A DNA stretch of 64,000 nt from Phosphoribacter sp037046615 (GTDB taxonomy: Bacteria > Actinomycetota > Actinomycetes > Actinomycetales > Dermatophilaceae), in contig JBAOHD010000032.1 of the NCBI GenBank assembly GCA_037046615.1, positions 163,629 through 227,628 on the forward strand. Direction: 5' to 3'. The position numbers and the translations under genes are program-made. The notes under the pieces were generated by a model that was not told where the DNA came from, did not search any database, and was given only the letters and a program-made list of their open reading frames with translations. This document shows positions 18,891 through 28,164 of this stretch, piece after piece (the first letter of the stretch is position 1; each line of letters begins with the position of its first letter).

Positions 18891-19717
18891 CCTCCCTCCC
18901 GCCGGTGCCGCCGACCTGGTCCTCGCGTCAGGTCACGCCTCGGGCCACCTGCGTCCTGGCACCCAACCCCGGGGTCATGACCCTCGACGGCACCAACACC
19001 TGGGTCCTGCGCGAGCCCGGATCGGACGTCTCGATCGTCGTCGACCCTGGCCCGATGGACCACACTCACCTTTCGCGCGTGGTCGATGAGGCCACTCGAG
19101 ACGGCGCGCGGGTCGGTCTCACCCTGCTCACCCATGATCACGCCGACCACGCCGAAGCGGCGCTGCACTTCGCCGACCTCTGCGGCGTGCCGGTGAAGTC
19201 GGTGCGGGCGATCGGTGAGCACCACGACGACCTCACCGACGGCGACGCCCTCCGGGTTGGTGGGCTCGACGTGCTCGTCGTGACGACCCCCGGCCACACG
19301 GCCGACTCCGTGTCGTTCCTCCTGCCGGCGGAGTCGGCGCTGCTGACCGGCGACACCATCCTCGGCCGGGGGACGACCGTCGTCGCGTGGCCCGATGGTG
19401 AGCTCGCGGCATACCTCGCGTCCTTGGAGCGCCTCGCCGCACTGACCGGCAGTGGTGCCGTGACCCACATCCTCCCGGGGCACGGTCCGGACCTGCCGCA
19501 GGCGGCCGAGGTGCTTGCCTTCTACCTCGCGCACCGGCATGAGCGGCTCGGGCAGATCCGCGACGCACTCGGCGCGGGAGCGCACACACCGCGGCAGATC
19601 GTCGAACTCGTGTATGCCGATGTGCCCCGATCAGTCTGGGGCGCAGCCGAACTCAGCGTCCGAGCGCAGCTCGACTTCCTTGCGGCGACGGAGGGTATGC
19701 CGGCCCGACAGGCCTGA
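18887..19717 (+). CDS. Metallo-beta-lactamase-fold hydrolase (LACTB2-like)
   Basis: A 276-residue protein with the metal motif THDHADH, a later Asp in LTGDTILG and His in LPGHGPDL, and a C-terminal helical domain (HTPRQIVELVYADVP) found in LACTB2/Rv3677-type enzymes. These bind two zincs; LACTB2 is a nuclease, but the bacterial role is not established. Starts with GTG overlapping the upstream stop; the stop directly abuts that of the convergent crp gene. Confidence 0.88.
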   Translation: MTSLPPVPPTWSSRQVTPRATCVLAPNPGVMTLDGTNTWVLREPGSDVSIVVDPGPMDHTHLSRVVDEATRDGARVGLTLLTHDHADHAEAALHFADLCGVPVKSVRAIGEHHDDLTDGDALRVGGLDVLVVTTPGHTADSVSFLLPAESALLTGDTILGRGTTVVAWPDGELAAYLASLERLAALTGSGAVTHILPGHGPDLPQAAEVLAFYLAHRHERLGQIRDALGAGAHTPRQIVELVYADVPRSVWGAAELSVRAQLDFLAATEGMPARQA

Positions 19718-20395
19718 TCAGCGGGCGCGGCGGCGCAGCCGGTCGACGTCTAGGAGCAGGACCGCGCGAGCTTCGAGCTTGAGCCAGCCGCGGGTCGCAA
19801 AGTCGGCCAAGGCCTTGTTGACCGTCTCGCGGGAGGCGCCGACGAGTTGGGCCAACTCCTCCTGGGTGAGGTCGTGGCTGACCATGATCCCGTCTTCGAC
19901 CGGACGACCGAAGCGGTTGGCGAGATCGAGCAGCGCCTTGGCGACGCGGCCAGGGACGTCGGTGAAGACGAGGTCAGCCAGGTGCTCATTGGTGCGCCTC
20001 AAACGCTGCGCGAGCGCCGCCAGGAGTGCCTTGGACACTTCGGGACGCCCGGTCAGCAGGGTGGTGAGGGAGTCATTGCCGAGCCCCATCAGCTGGGTTT
20101 CGGCCACGGCAGTCGCCGTCATCGTGCGCGGACCAGGGTCAAAGAGGCTCAGCTCGCCGAACATCTCACTCGGGCCGAGGATGGCGATGAGGTTTTCGCG
20201 GCCGTCCGAGCTCGTCCGGCCGATCTTGACTTTGCCCTCGCCAATGATGAACAGCGTGTCGCCGGGTTCGCCTTCTCTAAAGAGCACGTCGCCGCGCTCG
20301 AGCCGCACCGGCTGCATTTCATGCAGGAGGGCAGAGGCCGCTTCGTCGTCAAGAGCCGCGAAGAGGGGAGCGCGTCGCACCACGTCGTGATCCAC
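19718..20395 (-). CDS. crp: Crp/Fnr-family transcription regulator
   Basis: A 225-residue cyclic-nucleotide-binding protein. The N-terminal beta-roll contains the phosphate-binding cassette GEPGDTLFII ... FGELSLFDPGPRTMTATA with the conserved FGEL and Arg, so cAMP binding is likely. The C-terminal winged helix has the recognition helix GASRETVNKALADFATRGWL. It is the positional orthologue of mycobacterial Crp (Rv3676). GTG start at 20395. It diverges from nth. Confidence 0.9.
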   Translation of the reverse strand: MDHDVVRRAPLFAALDDEAASALLHEMQPVRLERGDVLFREGEPGDTLFIIGEGKVKIGRTSSDGRENLIAILGPSEMFGELSLFDPGPRTMTATAVAETQLMGLGNDSLTTLLTGRPEVSKALLAALAQRLRRTNEHLADLVFTDVPGRVAKALLDLANRFGRPVEDGIMVSHDLTQEELAQLVGASRETVNKALADFATRGWLKLEARAVLLLDVDRLRRRAR

Positions 20396-20528
20396 GTCGC
20401 ACAGTCTGTCATGTCACCCCCTCATCGTGTCGACCGGTCCCGGAGAGTGGCATTCGTGTTGCCGGGCTGGGCGGACGTCAGTGGCGGACGGGCCTGTGTG
20501 GCTCGGTGAGGGGGTTACCCTGTCGTGC

Positions 20529-21242
20529 GTGCCACCGCAACCGGAGACCTCGCTCGCGCTGACCCGGCGCGCGCGCCGGATCTACCGGGCTCTGGCGGAG
20601 CGGTATCCCTACGCCCAGTGCGAACTCGACTTCACCACGCCGCTGGAGCTGCTCGTCGCGACGATCCTCTCGGCCCAGACGACCGACGTGCGGGTCAACC
20701 TCGTGACTCCCACGCTTTTCGCCCGCTATCGCACGGCAGCGGAGTATGCCGCTGCCGACCGGGCAGAGCTCGAGGAGATCATCCGTTCGACGGGCTTCTT
20801 CCGGGCCAAGACTGACTCCCTCATCAAGCTCGGCCAAGCCCTCGTCGACGGGTTTGACGGTGAGGTGCCGGGGCGGCTGGACGCTTTGGTCACCTTGCCA
20901 GGGGTCGGGCGAAAGACCGCAAATGTGGTGTTGGGCAACGCTTTTGGTATCCCGGGGATCACCGTCGACACTCACTTCGGGCGGCTGGCCCGGCGCTTCG
21001 GCTGGACCGATGAGACCGACCCGGTCAAGGTCGAGCACGCTGTCGGCGCCCTCATCCCGCGCCGTGACTGGACGATGCTCAGTCATGTCGTGATCTTCCA
21101 CGGCCGCCGCACCTGCCATGCCCGTCGGCCCGCGTGTGGCGCCTGCCCTGTGTCCCGGTGGTGCCCGGCATACGGCGTCGGCGAGGTCGACCCAGAGCGG
21201 GCCGCCGCCCTGCTCACCTACGAACTCGCTCCCGGCCGATGA
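20529..21242 (+). CDS. nth: Endonuclease III (base-excision DNA glycosylase/AP lyase)
   Basis: About 237 residues. The HhH-GPD motif LPGVGRKTANVVLGN provides the catalytic Lys, VDTHFGRLARR the catalytic Asp, and the C-terminal C-x6-C-x2-C-x5-C set (CHARRPACGACPVSRWC) binds the [4Fe-4S] cluster. It removes oxidised pyrimidines. GTG 20529 (VPPQPETSLALTRRARR) was chosen as the start; longer versions add unrelated sequence. The stop overlaps the ATG of the next gene. Confidence 0.93.
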   Translation: MPPQPETSLALTRRARRIYRALAERYPYAQCELDFTTPLELLVATILSAQTTDVRVNLVTPTLFARYRTAAEYAAADRAELEEIIRSTGFFRAKTDSLIKLGQALVDGFDGEVPGRLDALVTLPGVGRKTANVVLGNAFGIPGITVDTHFGRLARRFGWTDETDPVKVEHAVGALIPRRDWTMLSHVVIFHGRRTCHARRPACGACPVSRWCPAYGVGEVDPERAAALLTYELAPGR

Positions 21243-21997
21243 GCGCCCTGCCCCATCGGGTCGGCCACGGCCAGTCCCTCGTGCCCCGCTTCGCCGATCC
21301 CGTGCCAGCGCCACGCCGCGGCCCCGACGGGCGACGTACGGGCGGCCGGCTCGCTCCGCCCTGGGTCGAGCAGATCGTCAGCGCAGCGCACGGCATGGAC
21401 CCGATGTGGTTCAGCCGGTATCTCCCGCCAGAAAACGGGTCGACCGAGTCGGCCGTCCTCGTCCTGTTCGGACCCGACCCCGACGGCCAGGACTCACTCC
21501 TGCTCATCGAGCGAGCCCACACCCTCCGCTCCCACGCTGGTCAGATCGCCTTCCCGGGTGGACGGGTCGACGTCGAGGACGACGACATCGTCGCCGCCGC
21601 GCTGCGCGAAGCCCGCGAGGAGGTCGGCCTCACCGTGTCGGGTGTGGACGTCATCGGCACCCTCCCGCCCCTCTACATCCCGGTGAGCAACTACGCCGTC
21701 ACGGGGGTTGTCGCGTGGTGGCGGGCGCCGGCCCCGGTCACCGTCGAGGACCCGGGCGAGGTCGCGACCGTCATCAGTGTGCCGGTGGATTACCTCGTCG
21801 AGCCGGCGCACCGGCATACCGTCTCGCACCCCTCGGGCTATCGGGGGCCCGGCTGGGACCTCGGTGGCGACCTCCTCCTGTGGGGATTCACCGGGGGGAT
21901 CGTCGACAAGGTGCTCGAGCTCTCCGGCCGCGCCCAGCCGTGGGACCGTCGCCGCGAACTGCCACTGCCCGAGCGCTTTACCCGCGGACGATCGTGA
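21239..21997 (+). CDS. Nudix hydrolase, CoA pyrophosphatase type
   Basis: A 252-residue protein with Nudix box GGRVDVEDDDIVAAALREAREEVGL preceded by RSHAGQIAFPGG, the signature of the NUDT7/YeaB CoA-diphosphatase group. Downstream LPPLYIPVSNYAVTGVVAWW matches the group's second motif. It probably cleaves CoA or its oxidised/acyl forms to 3',5'-ADP and phosphopantetheine. Coupled by ATGA overlap to nth and by GTGA overlap to the MarP-like gene. Confidence 0.85.
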   Translation: MSALPHRVGHGQSLVPRFADPVPAPRRGPDGRRTGGRLAPPWVEQIVSAAHGMDPMWFSRYLPPENGSTESAVLVLFGPDPDGQDSLLLIERAHTLRSHAGQIAFPGGRVDVEDDDIVAAALREAREEVGLTVSGVDVIGTLPPLYIPVSNYAVTGVVAWWRAPAPVTVEDPGEVATVISVPVDYLVEPAHRHTVSHPSGYRGPGWDLGGDLLLWGFTGGIVDKVLELSGRAQPWDRRRELPLPERFTRGRS

Positions 21998-23202
21998 CCG
22001 GGGGACTGCTGCTCGACCTTGCCTTGGTCGTCGGGCTCTGCGCGTATGCCGTGTCAGGCTGGCGCCAGGGGATTGTCGTCTCGGCCCTCTCCTTGGCCGG
22101 CTTCCTCGCCGGCGGTGCGCTGGGGATGTGGGTGTTGCCGACGCTCGTCGCGGGTTCGGACTGGGGCCAAAACCATCACCTGGCGGCGAGCATCACGGTC
22201 GTCGCGGGGGTGTTCTTCCTCGCCTCGATCGGGCAGGGCGTGCTCTGGCGCGTCGGCCGTCGAGCGCGCACTCATCTGCACGGCCGCGTGCTCCGCCGAG
22301 GTGACTCTTTCCTCGGGGCGGTGGCGACGATCGCCGCGGCATCGGTGCTCGTGTGGTTTGTCGCCGGAGGGCTGCGGGGCGCGACGACAGGGGCAGTCGG
22401 GCAGGCCATCGGGTCGTCCCAGGTCATCCGGGCCATCGACGCCGTGGTGCCACCCCAGACGGGTCGCTTGTTCGCGGGCTTCCGTCAGGTGCTCGATCGT
22501 GGCGGCTTCCCCCGAGTCTTCGACGGCCTGAGCAGGGAGGCAATCGCACCCATCGACCCGCCGACGGGCATGCCCACAGCGCTTCCTGCCGTGGCGGCCG
22601 CCGTGACATCCGTCGTCAAGATCACGGGGGTCGCCGCTGCCTGCCGACAGGGCCAGGAAGGCAGTGGCTGGGTCGTGTCGTCACGGCGCGTCGTCACCAA
22701 CGCCCACGTCGTTGCCGGTGTGAGTGACGTCGACGTGCAGGTGCCCGGCAGCCGTGACGTCTTGCGCGGCACTGTCGTCGTGTTCGACCCCGACCGGGAT
22801 CTGGCCGTCATCGACGTGCCGTCGCTGCGGGCGACCCCGCTGCGGCTCGGCGCCGACGTGGCCCGTGGCCAGGAGGGCGTCGTCGCGGGCTATCCCCTCG
22901 ACGGGCCGTTGCGCCTCGACGCCGCTCGGGTCCGTGAGGTCCTCTATGCCACCGGGCAGGACATCTACGGCCAGCCAGGCGTGACCCGGCAGATCATCTC
23001 GCTCTACACCCACGTCGACAGCGGCAACAGCGGCGGGCCACTGCTCAGCACTGACGGCGAGGTCGTCGGAATCGTCTTCGCCAAGTCGCTCGATGACGAG
23101 TCGACCGGCTATGCCTTGACTCTCACCGAGGCGCGCCCGGTGCTCGAGGCCGCCGCCAGCGCGCGCGGAGCGGTCTCGACCGGAGCGTGCACAGTCGGCT
23201 AA
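21994..23202 (+). CDS. MarP-like membrane serine protease (CvpA domain plus trypsin-like domain)
   Basis: About 402 residues. Four N-terminal transmembrane helices (LLLDLALVVGLCAYAVSGW, VSALSLAGFLAGGALGMWV, then two more) form a CvpA-like domain. The periplasm-facing protease domain has His in TNAHVVAG, Asp in DRDLAVIDV and Ser in DSGNSGGPLL. It is the positional equivalent of Rv3671c (MarP), needed for acid and oxidative stress resistance in M. tuberculosis. GTG start 21994 overlaps the previous stop. Confidence 0.9.
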   Translation: MTGGLLLDLALVVGLCAYAVSGWRQGIVVSALSLAGFLAGGALGMWVLPTLVAGSDWGQNHHLAASITVVAGVFFLASIGQGVLWRVGRRARTHLHGRVLRRGDSFLGAVATIAAASVLVWFVAGGLRGATTGAVGQAIGSSQVIRAIDAVVPPQTGRLFAGFRQVLDRGGFPRVFDGLSREAIAPIDPPTGMPTALPAVAAAVTSVVKITGVAAACRQGQEGSGWVVSSRRVVTNAHVVAGVSDVDVQVPGSRDVLRGTVVVFDPDRDLAVIDVPSLRATPLRLGADVARGQEGVVAGYPLDGPLRLDAARVREVLYATGQDIYGQPGVTRQIISLYTHVDSGNSGGPLLSTDGEVVGIVFAKSLDDESTGYALTLTEARPVLEAAASARGAVSTGACTVG

Positions 23203-24167
23203 GGAGTCGGTCCGGTCCCCGTGGCGGTGGTCGGACCCGCGGTCGGACCCGTGGTCGGACCCGTGGTCGGACCCGCGGTGGGCAGCGTGGCTAGCCAGGC
23301 CACCAGCGCGTCGGTGACCACCTCAGGACTTTCCTCAGCGAGGAAATGCCCGGCCTCGGGCACGACCCTCTCGGTCAGTGGCCCAGCTACATATCGTCCC
23401 GACCCGCGCGTCGATGCCTCGAGGAAGCACCCATCGAGCTCACCGTGCAGCCGCAGGACCGGCACCTCGATCGGTCGACGCAGCCGTCGGCGGAGAGCCG
23501 GACCGTCCCATCGGAGTTGGTTGCGCCCGAACCACCGGTAGTACTCCGCGGCAGAGTGGGCGACAAAGGGCAGTGCCAGCGCACCGGCATACCGGCTCAC
23601 GTCCTCCTCGGCCGGGAAGGCGCCCCCGGGTGCGGCCCAGCCGGTGAGGTAACCGCGGACCTCCTCGTCGCTCTCGACGAGGGTGCGCTCACTGCGGAAC
23701 GGGACCTGCATGCGGGCGATGTATGCCGCCGCCGCACGTTGTCGGGAGTCGAAGAGACACGCGCGCTCGGCGACGATGGGGTGCGGCATCCCGAGCGCAC
23801 CGATGGCCCGGGTGACCTCTGGGCGCAGCGTCGGCATCGCCCATGCGGTCGCGCCCCCGAGGCCGTGGCCGACGACGACCGCTTCCTCGGCGCCGAGGCT
23901 GCGGATCACGGCCGCAGCATCACCGGAGGCGGTGTAGATGTCGTAGCCCTTGGGGGGCTTGTCAGATGCGCCGAAACCGCGCAGATCGACGGCGGCCGCC
24001 TGATAGCCCGCATCGGCAAGGGCGACGAGCTGGTGTCGCCAGGCATACCAGAACTGCGGGAACCCATGCAGGAGCAGCACGAGTGGCCCCTCGCCGGCGA
24101 CGGCGACATGGAAACGCGCCCCGTTGGCCGACACGAACTTGTGGTCCCAGGGTCCTTCGATGAGCAC
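23199..24167 (-). CDS. EphE-like alpha/beta hydrolase lacking the usual nucleophile
   Basis: A 322-residue alpha/beta-hydrolase of the epoxide-hydrolase type: oxyanion motif HGFPQFWYAWR, DLRGFGASDKP, and C-terminal GHFLAEE with the catalytic His. The nucleophile elbow, however, reads GHGLGG: residue 102 is Gly where epoxide hydrolases have Asp and lipases Ser. The DNA (GGC) is unambiguous on the strand. The tail has four to five GPTT/GPTA repeats encoded by a tandem 12-15 bp repeat (23221-23280). Position matches EphE (Rv3670). Start GTG 24167 is uncertain. It converges with and overlaps the MarP gene by four bases. Confidence 0.78.
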   Translation of the reverse strand: MLIEGPWDHKFVSANGARFHVAVAGEGPLVLLLHGFPQFWYAWRHQLVALADAGYQAAAVDLRGFGASDKPPKGYDIYTASGDAAAVIRSLGAEEAVVVGHGLGGATAWAMPTLRPEVTRAIGALGMPHPIVAERACLFDSRQRAAAAYIARMQVPFRSERTLVESDEEVRGYLTGWAAPGGAFPAEEDVSRYAGALALPFVAHSAAEYYRWFGRNQLRWDGPALRRRLRRPIEVPVLRLHGELDGCFLEASTRGSGRYVAGPLTERVVPEAGHFLAEESPEVVTDALVAWLATLPTAGPTTGPTTGPTAGPTTATGTGPTP

Positions 24168-24196
24168 CGACGAGACGTCGGGCGTCGTGCCGTTGC

Positions 24197-24604
24197 TCAG
24201 AACTGTCCCTTGATGGTGGCGATGGTTTCTTGGGTGGAGGCGATGGCCTTCTCGGGGACCGGCTTGGCCTTGGCCAGGGCCTTCTTGCCCACGAGGGCGA
24301 GGATGCCGGCGATGAGGAAGAGGACGACCGCGACGATGAGGAAGCCCAGCCAGATGGGGAGTCCGGCGGCCACGAGGCCCCAGGCGCCAGCGGTGAGGAG
24401 GAAGCCCAACCCGAAGAGCCCGAAGAAGGCCGCGCCGGCGAACATGCCGGCACCCTTGCCGCCATGCTTGACACCGTCGGTGATTTCGGCCTTGGCGAGG
24501 TCGATCTCAGCGCGGACGATGGTGGAGACATCACGCGTGGCGGATGCCACGAGCTGCCCGATGGTGGGCTCGTCGGCAGCGGTGCGCGGGGCGTCGCTCG
24601 GCAT
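24197..24604 (-). CDS. Actinobacterial Holin-X family membrane protein
   Basis: About 135 residues: a hydrophilic N-terminus with TIGQLVASATRDVSTIVRAEIDLAKAEI, then two transmembrane helices (GAAFFGLFGLGFLLTAGAWG and GFLIVAVVLFLIAGILALVG) and a basic helical tail. This is the pattern of 'putative Actinobacterial Holin-X' proteins, equivalent to Rv3669; the name is historical and lysis activity is unproven. ATG 24604 is preceded by GGGAGGA; a TTG at 24616 is the alternative. Confidence 0.82.
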   Translation of the reverse strand: MPSDAPRTAADEPTIGQLVASATRDVSTIVRAEIDLAKAEITDGVKHGGKGAGMFAGAAFFGLFGLGFLLTAGAWGLVAAGLPIWLGFLIVAVVLFLIAGILALVGKKALAKAKPVPEKAIASTQETIATIKGQF

Positions 24605-24675
24605 GGGTCCTCCCAATGTGGTCCTGAGCTTCCGAGCCTAGCGCTTGCTCAGTCGCGGGGGTCTCGCTCGACGAC

Positions 24676-25965
24676 CTACGACTCGACCTCGAGCGCGGCG
24701 AGCTTCTCGTAGTGGCTATTGCGGTGGCGCAGGATGACGGCCGCGCCCGCTGCGGCGAGGAGCGAGCCAAGGAGGACAGCGACCTTGACGTGGTCGTCGC
24801 GATCGCTGCCGGCGCCGTAGGCGAGCTCACCGATGAGCAGGGAGACCGTGAATCCGAGCCCGGATAGGAGCGCCAAACCGAGCACGTCGAGCCAGCCCAA
24901 CCCGTCGTCGAGCTCGGCCCTGGTGAAGCGGGCCACGGCCCACGTCGCGCCAAACACCCCGACGGCCTTGCCGAGCGTGAGGCCCAGGACGATGCCGATG
25001 GCGACGGGGTCGCGCAGCGCCGGCCCGAGACCTCCGTCGACGATCCGCACGCCGGCCGCGAAGAACGCGAAGACGGGGACGGCGATCCCGGCCGACAGCG
25101 GGCGGAGCTTGTGCTCGACCATCTCAGCGAGGGTGTGACGGTCCGGGTCTTGCGCCGCGACCAACTCGTCGCGTCGGTCGACCGGCACGGCCAGGCCGAG
25201 CAAGACACCGGCGACGGTCGCGTGGACGCCCGCCTCATGGACGAGCCCCCACGCGAGCAGCGCGGGGATGGCGAGTAGGACCGGGTTGGTTATCCGGCGC
25301 TTGAGCATCCACCCGAAGACCACGATGGGGATGAGCGCCGCGGCGAGGAAGAGCAGCTTGACATTGCCTGAATAGAAGAGCGCGATGATCGTGATCGCGA
25401 TGAGGTCATCGACGACGGCCAGCGTCAGCAGGAACGACCGCAGGGCCGTCGGCAGGTGACTGCCGAGGACCGCGAGCACGGCGAGGGCGAAGGCGATGTC
25501 GGTCGCCGTCGGGATGGCCCACCCGGTGAGGCTGTCGCTGTCGCCGCCGAGGATGGTGACGGACACGGCATACAGGAGCGCGGGGAGGGCGACGCCGGCG
25601 AGGGCGGCCGCGATGGGGACGGCAGCCTTGGCGCGGTTGGAGAGGTCTCCGGCGACGAACTCGCGCTTGAGCTCGATGCCGGCCACGAGGAAGAAGATCG
25701 CGAGGAGACCATCGGCGGCCCACTGACCGAGCGAGAGGTCCAGGTGCAGGGCGCTCGGCCCGATCCGCAGGTCGCGCAGGCCGGTGTATGCCGCGTGCCA
25801 CGGCGAGTTGGCCCAGAGCAACGCGAGCAGGGCCGCGCCCAGCAGGAGCGCGCCGCCGACGGTCTCGGTGCGCAGCAGGGACGTGACGTAGCGCCGTTCG
25901 GGCAAACTCAGCCGGGTGAGCACTCGGCGGGGCGTCGAAGCAGGCGTAGGGGGCACCGGGGGCAT
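24676..25965 (-). CDS. nhaA: Na+/H+ antiporter NhaA
   Basis: About 429 residues and 11-12 transmembrane helices. The conserved ion-site residues are seen in PTATDIAFALAVLAVLG and LLTLAVVDDLIAITIIALFY (the Asp pair), and the FFLVAGIELKREF and GIAVPVFAFFAAGV stretches are diagnostic. It exports sodium in exchange for protons and supports pH homeostasis, in keeping with the neighbouring acid-stress protease. Start ATG 25965 gives a normal-length N-terminus. Confidence 0.94.
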   Translation of the reverse strand: MPPVPPTPASTPRRVLTRLSLPERRYVTSLLRTETVGGALLLGAALLALLWANSPWHAAYTGLRDLRIGPSALHLDLSLGQWAADGLLAIFFLVAGIELKREFVAGDLSNRAKAAVPIAAALAGVALPALLYAVSVTILGGDSDSLTGWAIPTATDIAFALAVLAVLGSHLPTALRSFLLTLAVVDDLIAITIIALFYSGNVKLLFLAAALIPIVVFGWMLKRRITNPVLLAIPALLAWGLVHEAGVHATVAGVLLGLAVPVDRRDELVAAQDPDRHTLAEMVEHKLRPLSAGIAVPVFAFFAAGVRIVDGGLGPALRDPVAIGIVLGLTLGKAVGVFGATWAVARFTRAELDDGLGWLDVLGLALLSGLGFTVSLLIGELAYGAGSDRDDHVKVAVLLGSLLAAAGAAVILRHRNSHYEKLAALEVES

Positions 25966-26134
25966 GGCGGGAGGCCTTTCGGTTCGCGTGGGACCGCTCA
26001 CGAGTCCCGGATCAGGGCAGCGCGCGGCAGCCGCCGACCAGGCTTCCCGGCTCTCCGTGAAATATTGTACCGGTTTTGTCGAAGGTGCCCTGTCGGCGTG
26101 GCCCGTGGTGTCCCGACAGAGCGACCACACAGAT

Positions 26135-26172
26135 GAGGGGGTATGCCGGGTGGGCACCCGGCATGCCCCCTC
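26135..26172. terminator. Hairpin after acs containing a CGGCATAC word
   Basis: Left arm GAGGGGGTATGCCGGGTG (26135-26152) and right arm CACCCGGCATGCCCCCTC (26155-26172) pair along 18 positions with one G-T. It lies 19 bases beyond the acs stop. No T-tract is present, so intrinsic termination would be of the GC-rich type common in actinobacteria. Confidence 0.6.
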
Positions 26173-26190
26173 AGGGTCGAGCGTGCGGAC

Positions 26191-28164
26191 CTACTTCTTG
26201 TCGCCGGTGTCGAGGCCGGTCTTGATGAGATCCATGACCGACGAGTCGGCCAGCGTCGTCGCGTCGCCGACCGCGCGGCCCTCGGCGACGTCACGCAGCA
26301 GGCGCCGCATGATCTTGCCCGAGCGGGTCTTGGGCAACTCCTGGACGACCATGATCTTCTTCGGCTTGGCGATCGGCCCGATCTCCTTGGCCACGTGGTT
26401 GCGCAGCTCGGTCTCGATCTGGCTGTTGTCGTCGTGGGCGTGGCCTTCGCCCTGACGGAGGATGACGAAAGCGACGACGGCCTGGCCGGTCATCTCGTCG
26501 GCAGCGCCGACGACTGCAGCCTCGGCGACCTTCGGGTGGCTCACGAGAGCCGACTCGATCTCGGTCGTCGAGAGGCGGTGGCCGGAGACATTCATGACGT
26601 CGTCGACCCGGCCGAGGAGCCAGATGTTGCCTTCCTCGTCCTTCTTGGCCCCGTCGCCCGCGAAGTACATCCCGTCGAAGCGCGACCAGTAGGTGTCGAC
26701 GTATCGCTGTGGGTCGCCCCAAATCCCGCGGAGCATCGCCGGCCAGGGCTTGGTGAGGACGAGGTAGCCACCGTGGCCGTCCGGCACCGGCTCACCCATG
26801 TCGTCGAGGACGTCGGCACCGATCCCGGGGATCGCCTTCTGGGCCGAGCCGGGCTTGAGGGTCGTGACGCCCGGCAGGGGGCTGATCATGATCGCGCCGG
26901 TCTCGGTCTGCCACCACGTGTCGACGATCGGCGCGGAGCCGCCGCCGATGTGGTCGCGGTACCACATCCACGCCTCCGGGTTGATCGACTCACCGACGGA
27001 GCCGAGGACGCGCAGCGACGTGAGGTCGAACTTCGCGGGGATGTCGTCGCCCCACTTCATGAACGTGCGGATCGCCGTCGGCGCGGTGTAGAGGATCGTC
27101 ACCTTGTAGTCCTGGACGATCTCCCAGAACCGGCCTTGGTGCGGGGTGTCGGGGGTGCCCTCATAGAGCACCTGGGTCGCACCATTGGCGAGCGGGCCGT
27201 AGACGATGTAGGAGTGGCCGGTCACCCAGCCCACGTCGGCGGTGCACCAGTAGATGTCGGTGTCGGGGTGGAGGTCGTGGACGACGGCATTCGTGTATGC
27301 CGCCTGCGTGAGGTAGCCGCCGGTCGTGTGGAAGATGCCCTTGGGCTTGCCGGTGGTGCCGGAGGTGTAGAGGATGAACAACGGGTGCTCAGCCTCCATC
27401 CCCTGGGCCTCGTGAGTGTCGGCGGCGGCGGCCATCGCGTCGTGCCACCAGATGTCGCGGTCGGCGTTCCAGGCGGTGTCCTGACCCGTGCGCTGGACGA
27501 CGAGGACGTGCTCGACGGAGGTGTCGGCATGGTCGAGGGCGGCGTCGACGGCGGGCTTGAGCGCGCTCGGAGCCCCCCGACGGTAGCCACCATCGGACGT
27601 GATGACGAGCTTGGCCTTGGCGTCGGCGATGCGGGTGTTGAGCGCCTCGGCGGAGAAACCGCCGAAGACGACCGAGTGGGGGGCGCCGATCCGGGCGCAC
27701 GCGAGCATCGCGACGACGGCCTCGGGGATCATCGGCAGATAGATCGCGACGGTGTCGCCCTTGCCGACGCCGAGGTCGGTCAGAGCATTGGCGGCCTTCT
27801 GCACCTCACGGTGCAGGTCGGCATACGTGACGTCGCGGGTGTCGCCAGTCGGCTCGCCGACCCAGTGGAGCGCGACCCGGTCGCCGAGGCCGTTTTCGAC
27901 GTGGCGGTCCACGCAGTTGTAGGCGGCGTTGAGCTCACCGTCGTCGAACCACTTCGCGAAGGGGGCGTTGGACCAGTCGAGGACCTGGGTGAAGTCCTTG
28001 CTCCACGTGACGTAGCGACGAGCCTGGTCGGCCCAGAAGCCCTCATGGTCGGCCTCGGCGGCGGCATACAGCTCCGCTTGGCCGTTGGCCTGCGCCGTGA
28101 AGGCCGGGTCCGGGGGGAAGCTGCGGTCTTCGTGGAGCAGGTTGGAGAGGGTTTCGTTGGACAC
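26191..28164 (-). CDS. acs: Acetyl-CoA synthetase
   Basis: About 657 residues, full length. Core motifs: YTSGTTGKPKG (P-loop), DTWWQTETGAIMISPLPG, GRVDDVMNVSGHRLSTTE (hinge), and KTRSGKIMRRLLRD with the catalytic Lys that is acetylated in regulated homologues. It converts acetate, ATP and CoA to acetyl-CoA, AMP and PPi. GTG start 28164 is preceded by GGAGGCCCC. Equivalent to Rv3667 in the conserved block; in mycobacteria the gene is under Crp control. Confidence 0.95.
   Translation of the reverse strand: MSNETLSNLLHEDRSFPPDPAFTAQANGQAELYAAAEADHEGFWADQARRYVTWSKDFTQVLDWSNAPFAKWFDDGELNAAYNCVDRHVENGLGDRVALHWVGEPTGDTRDVTYADLHREVQKAANALTDLGVGKGDTVAIYLPMIPEAVVAMLACARIGAPHSVVFGGFSAEALNTRIADAKAKLVITSDGGYRRGAPSALKPAVDAALDHADTSVEHVLVVQRTGQDTAWNADRDIWWHDAMAAAADTHEAQGMEAEHPLFILYTSGTTGKPKGIFHTTGGYLTQAAYTNAVVHDLHPDTDIYWCTADVGWVTGHSYIVYGPLANGATQVLYEGTPDTPHQGRFWEIVQDYKVTILYTAPTAIRTFMKWGDDIPAKFDLTSLRVLGSVGESINPEAWMWYRDHIGGGSAPIVDTWWQTETGAIMISPLPGVTTLKPGSAQKAIPGIGADVLDDMGEPVPDGHGGYLVLTKPWPAMLRGIWGDPQRYVDTYWSRFDGMYFAGDGAKKDEEGNIWLLGRVDDVMNVSGHRLSTTEIESALVSHPKVAEAAVVGAADEMTGQAVVAFVILRQGEGHAHDDNSQIETELRNHVAKEIGPIAKPKKIMVVQELPKTRSGKIMRRLLRDVAEGRAVGDATTLADSSVMDLIKTGLDTGDKK

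Noticed and set aside
24204..24599. Holin-X gene as evidence for a prophage
   Set aside because: This family is a chromosomal actinobacterial membrane protein in a conserved block; no phage genes adjoin it.
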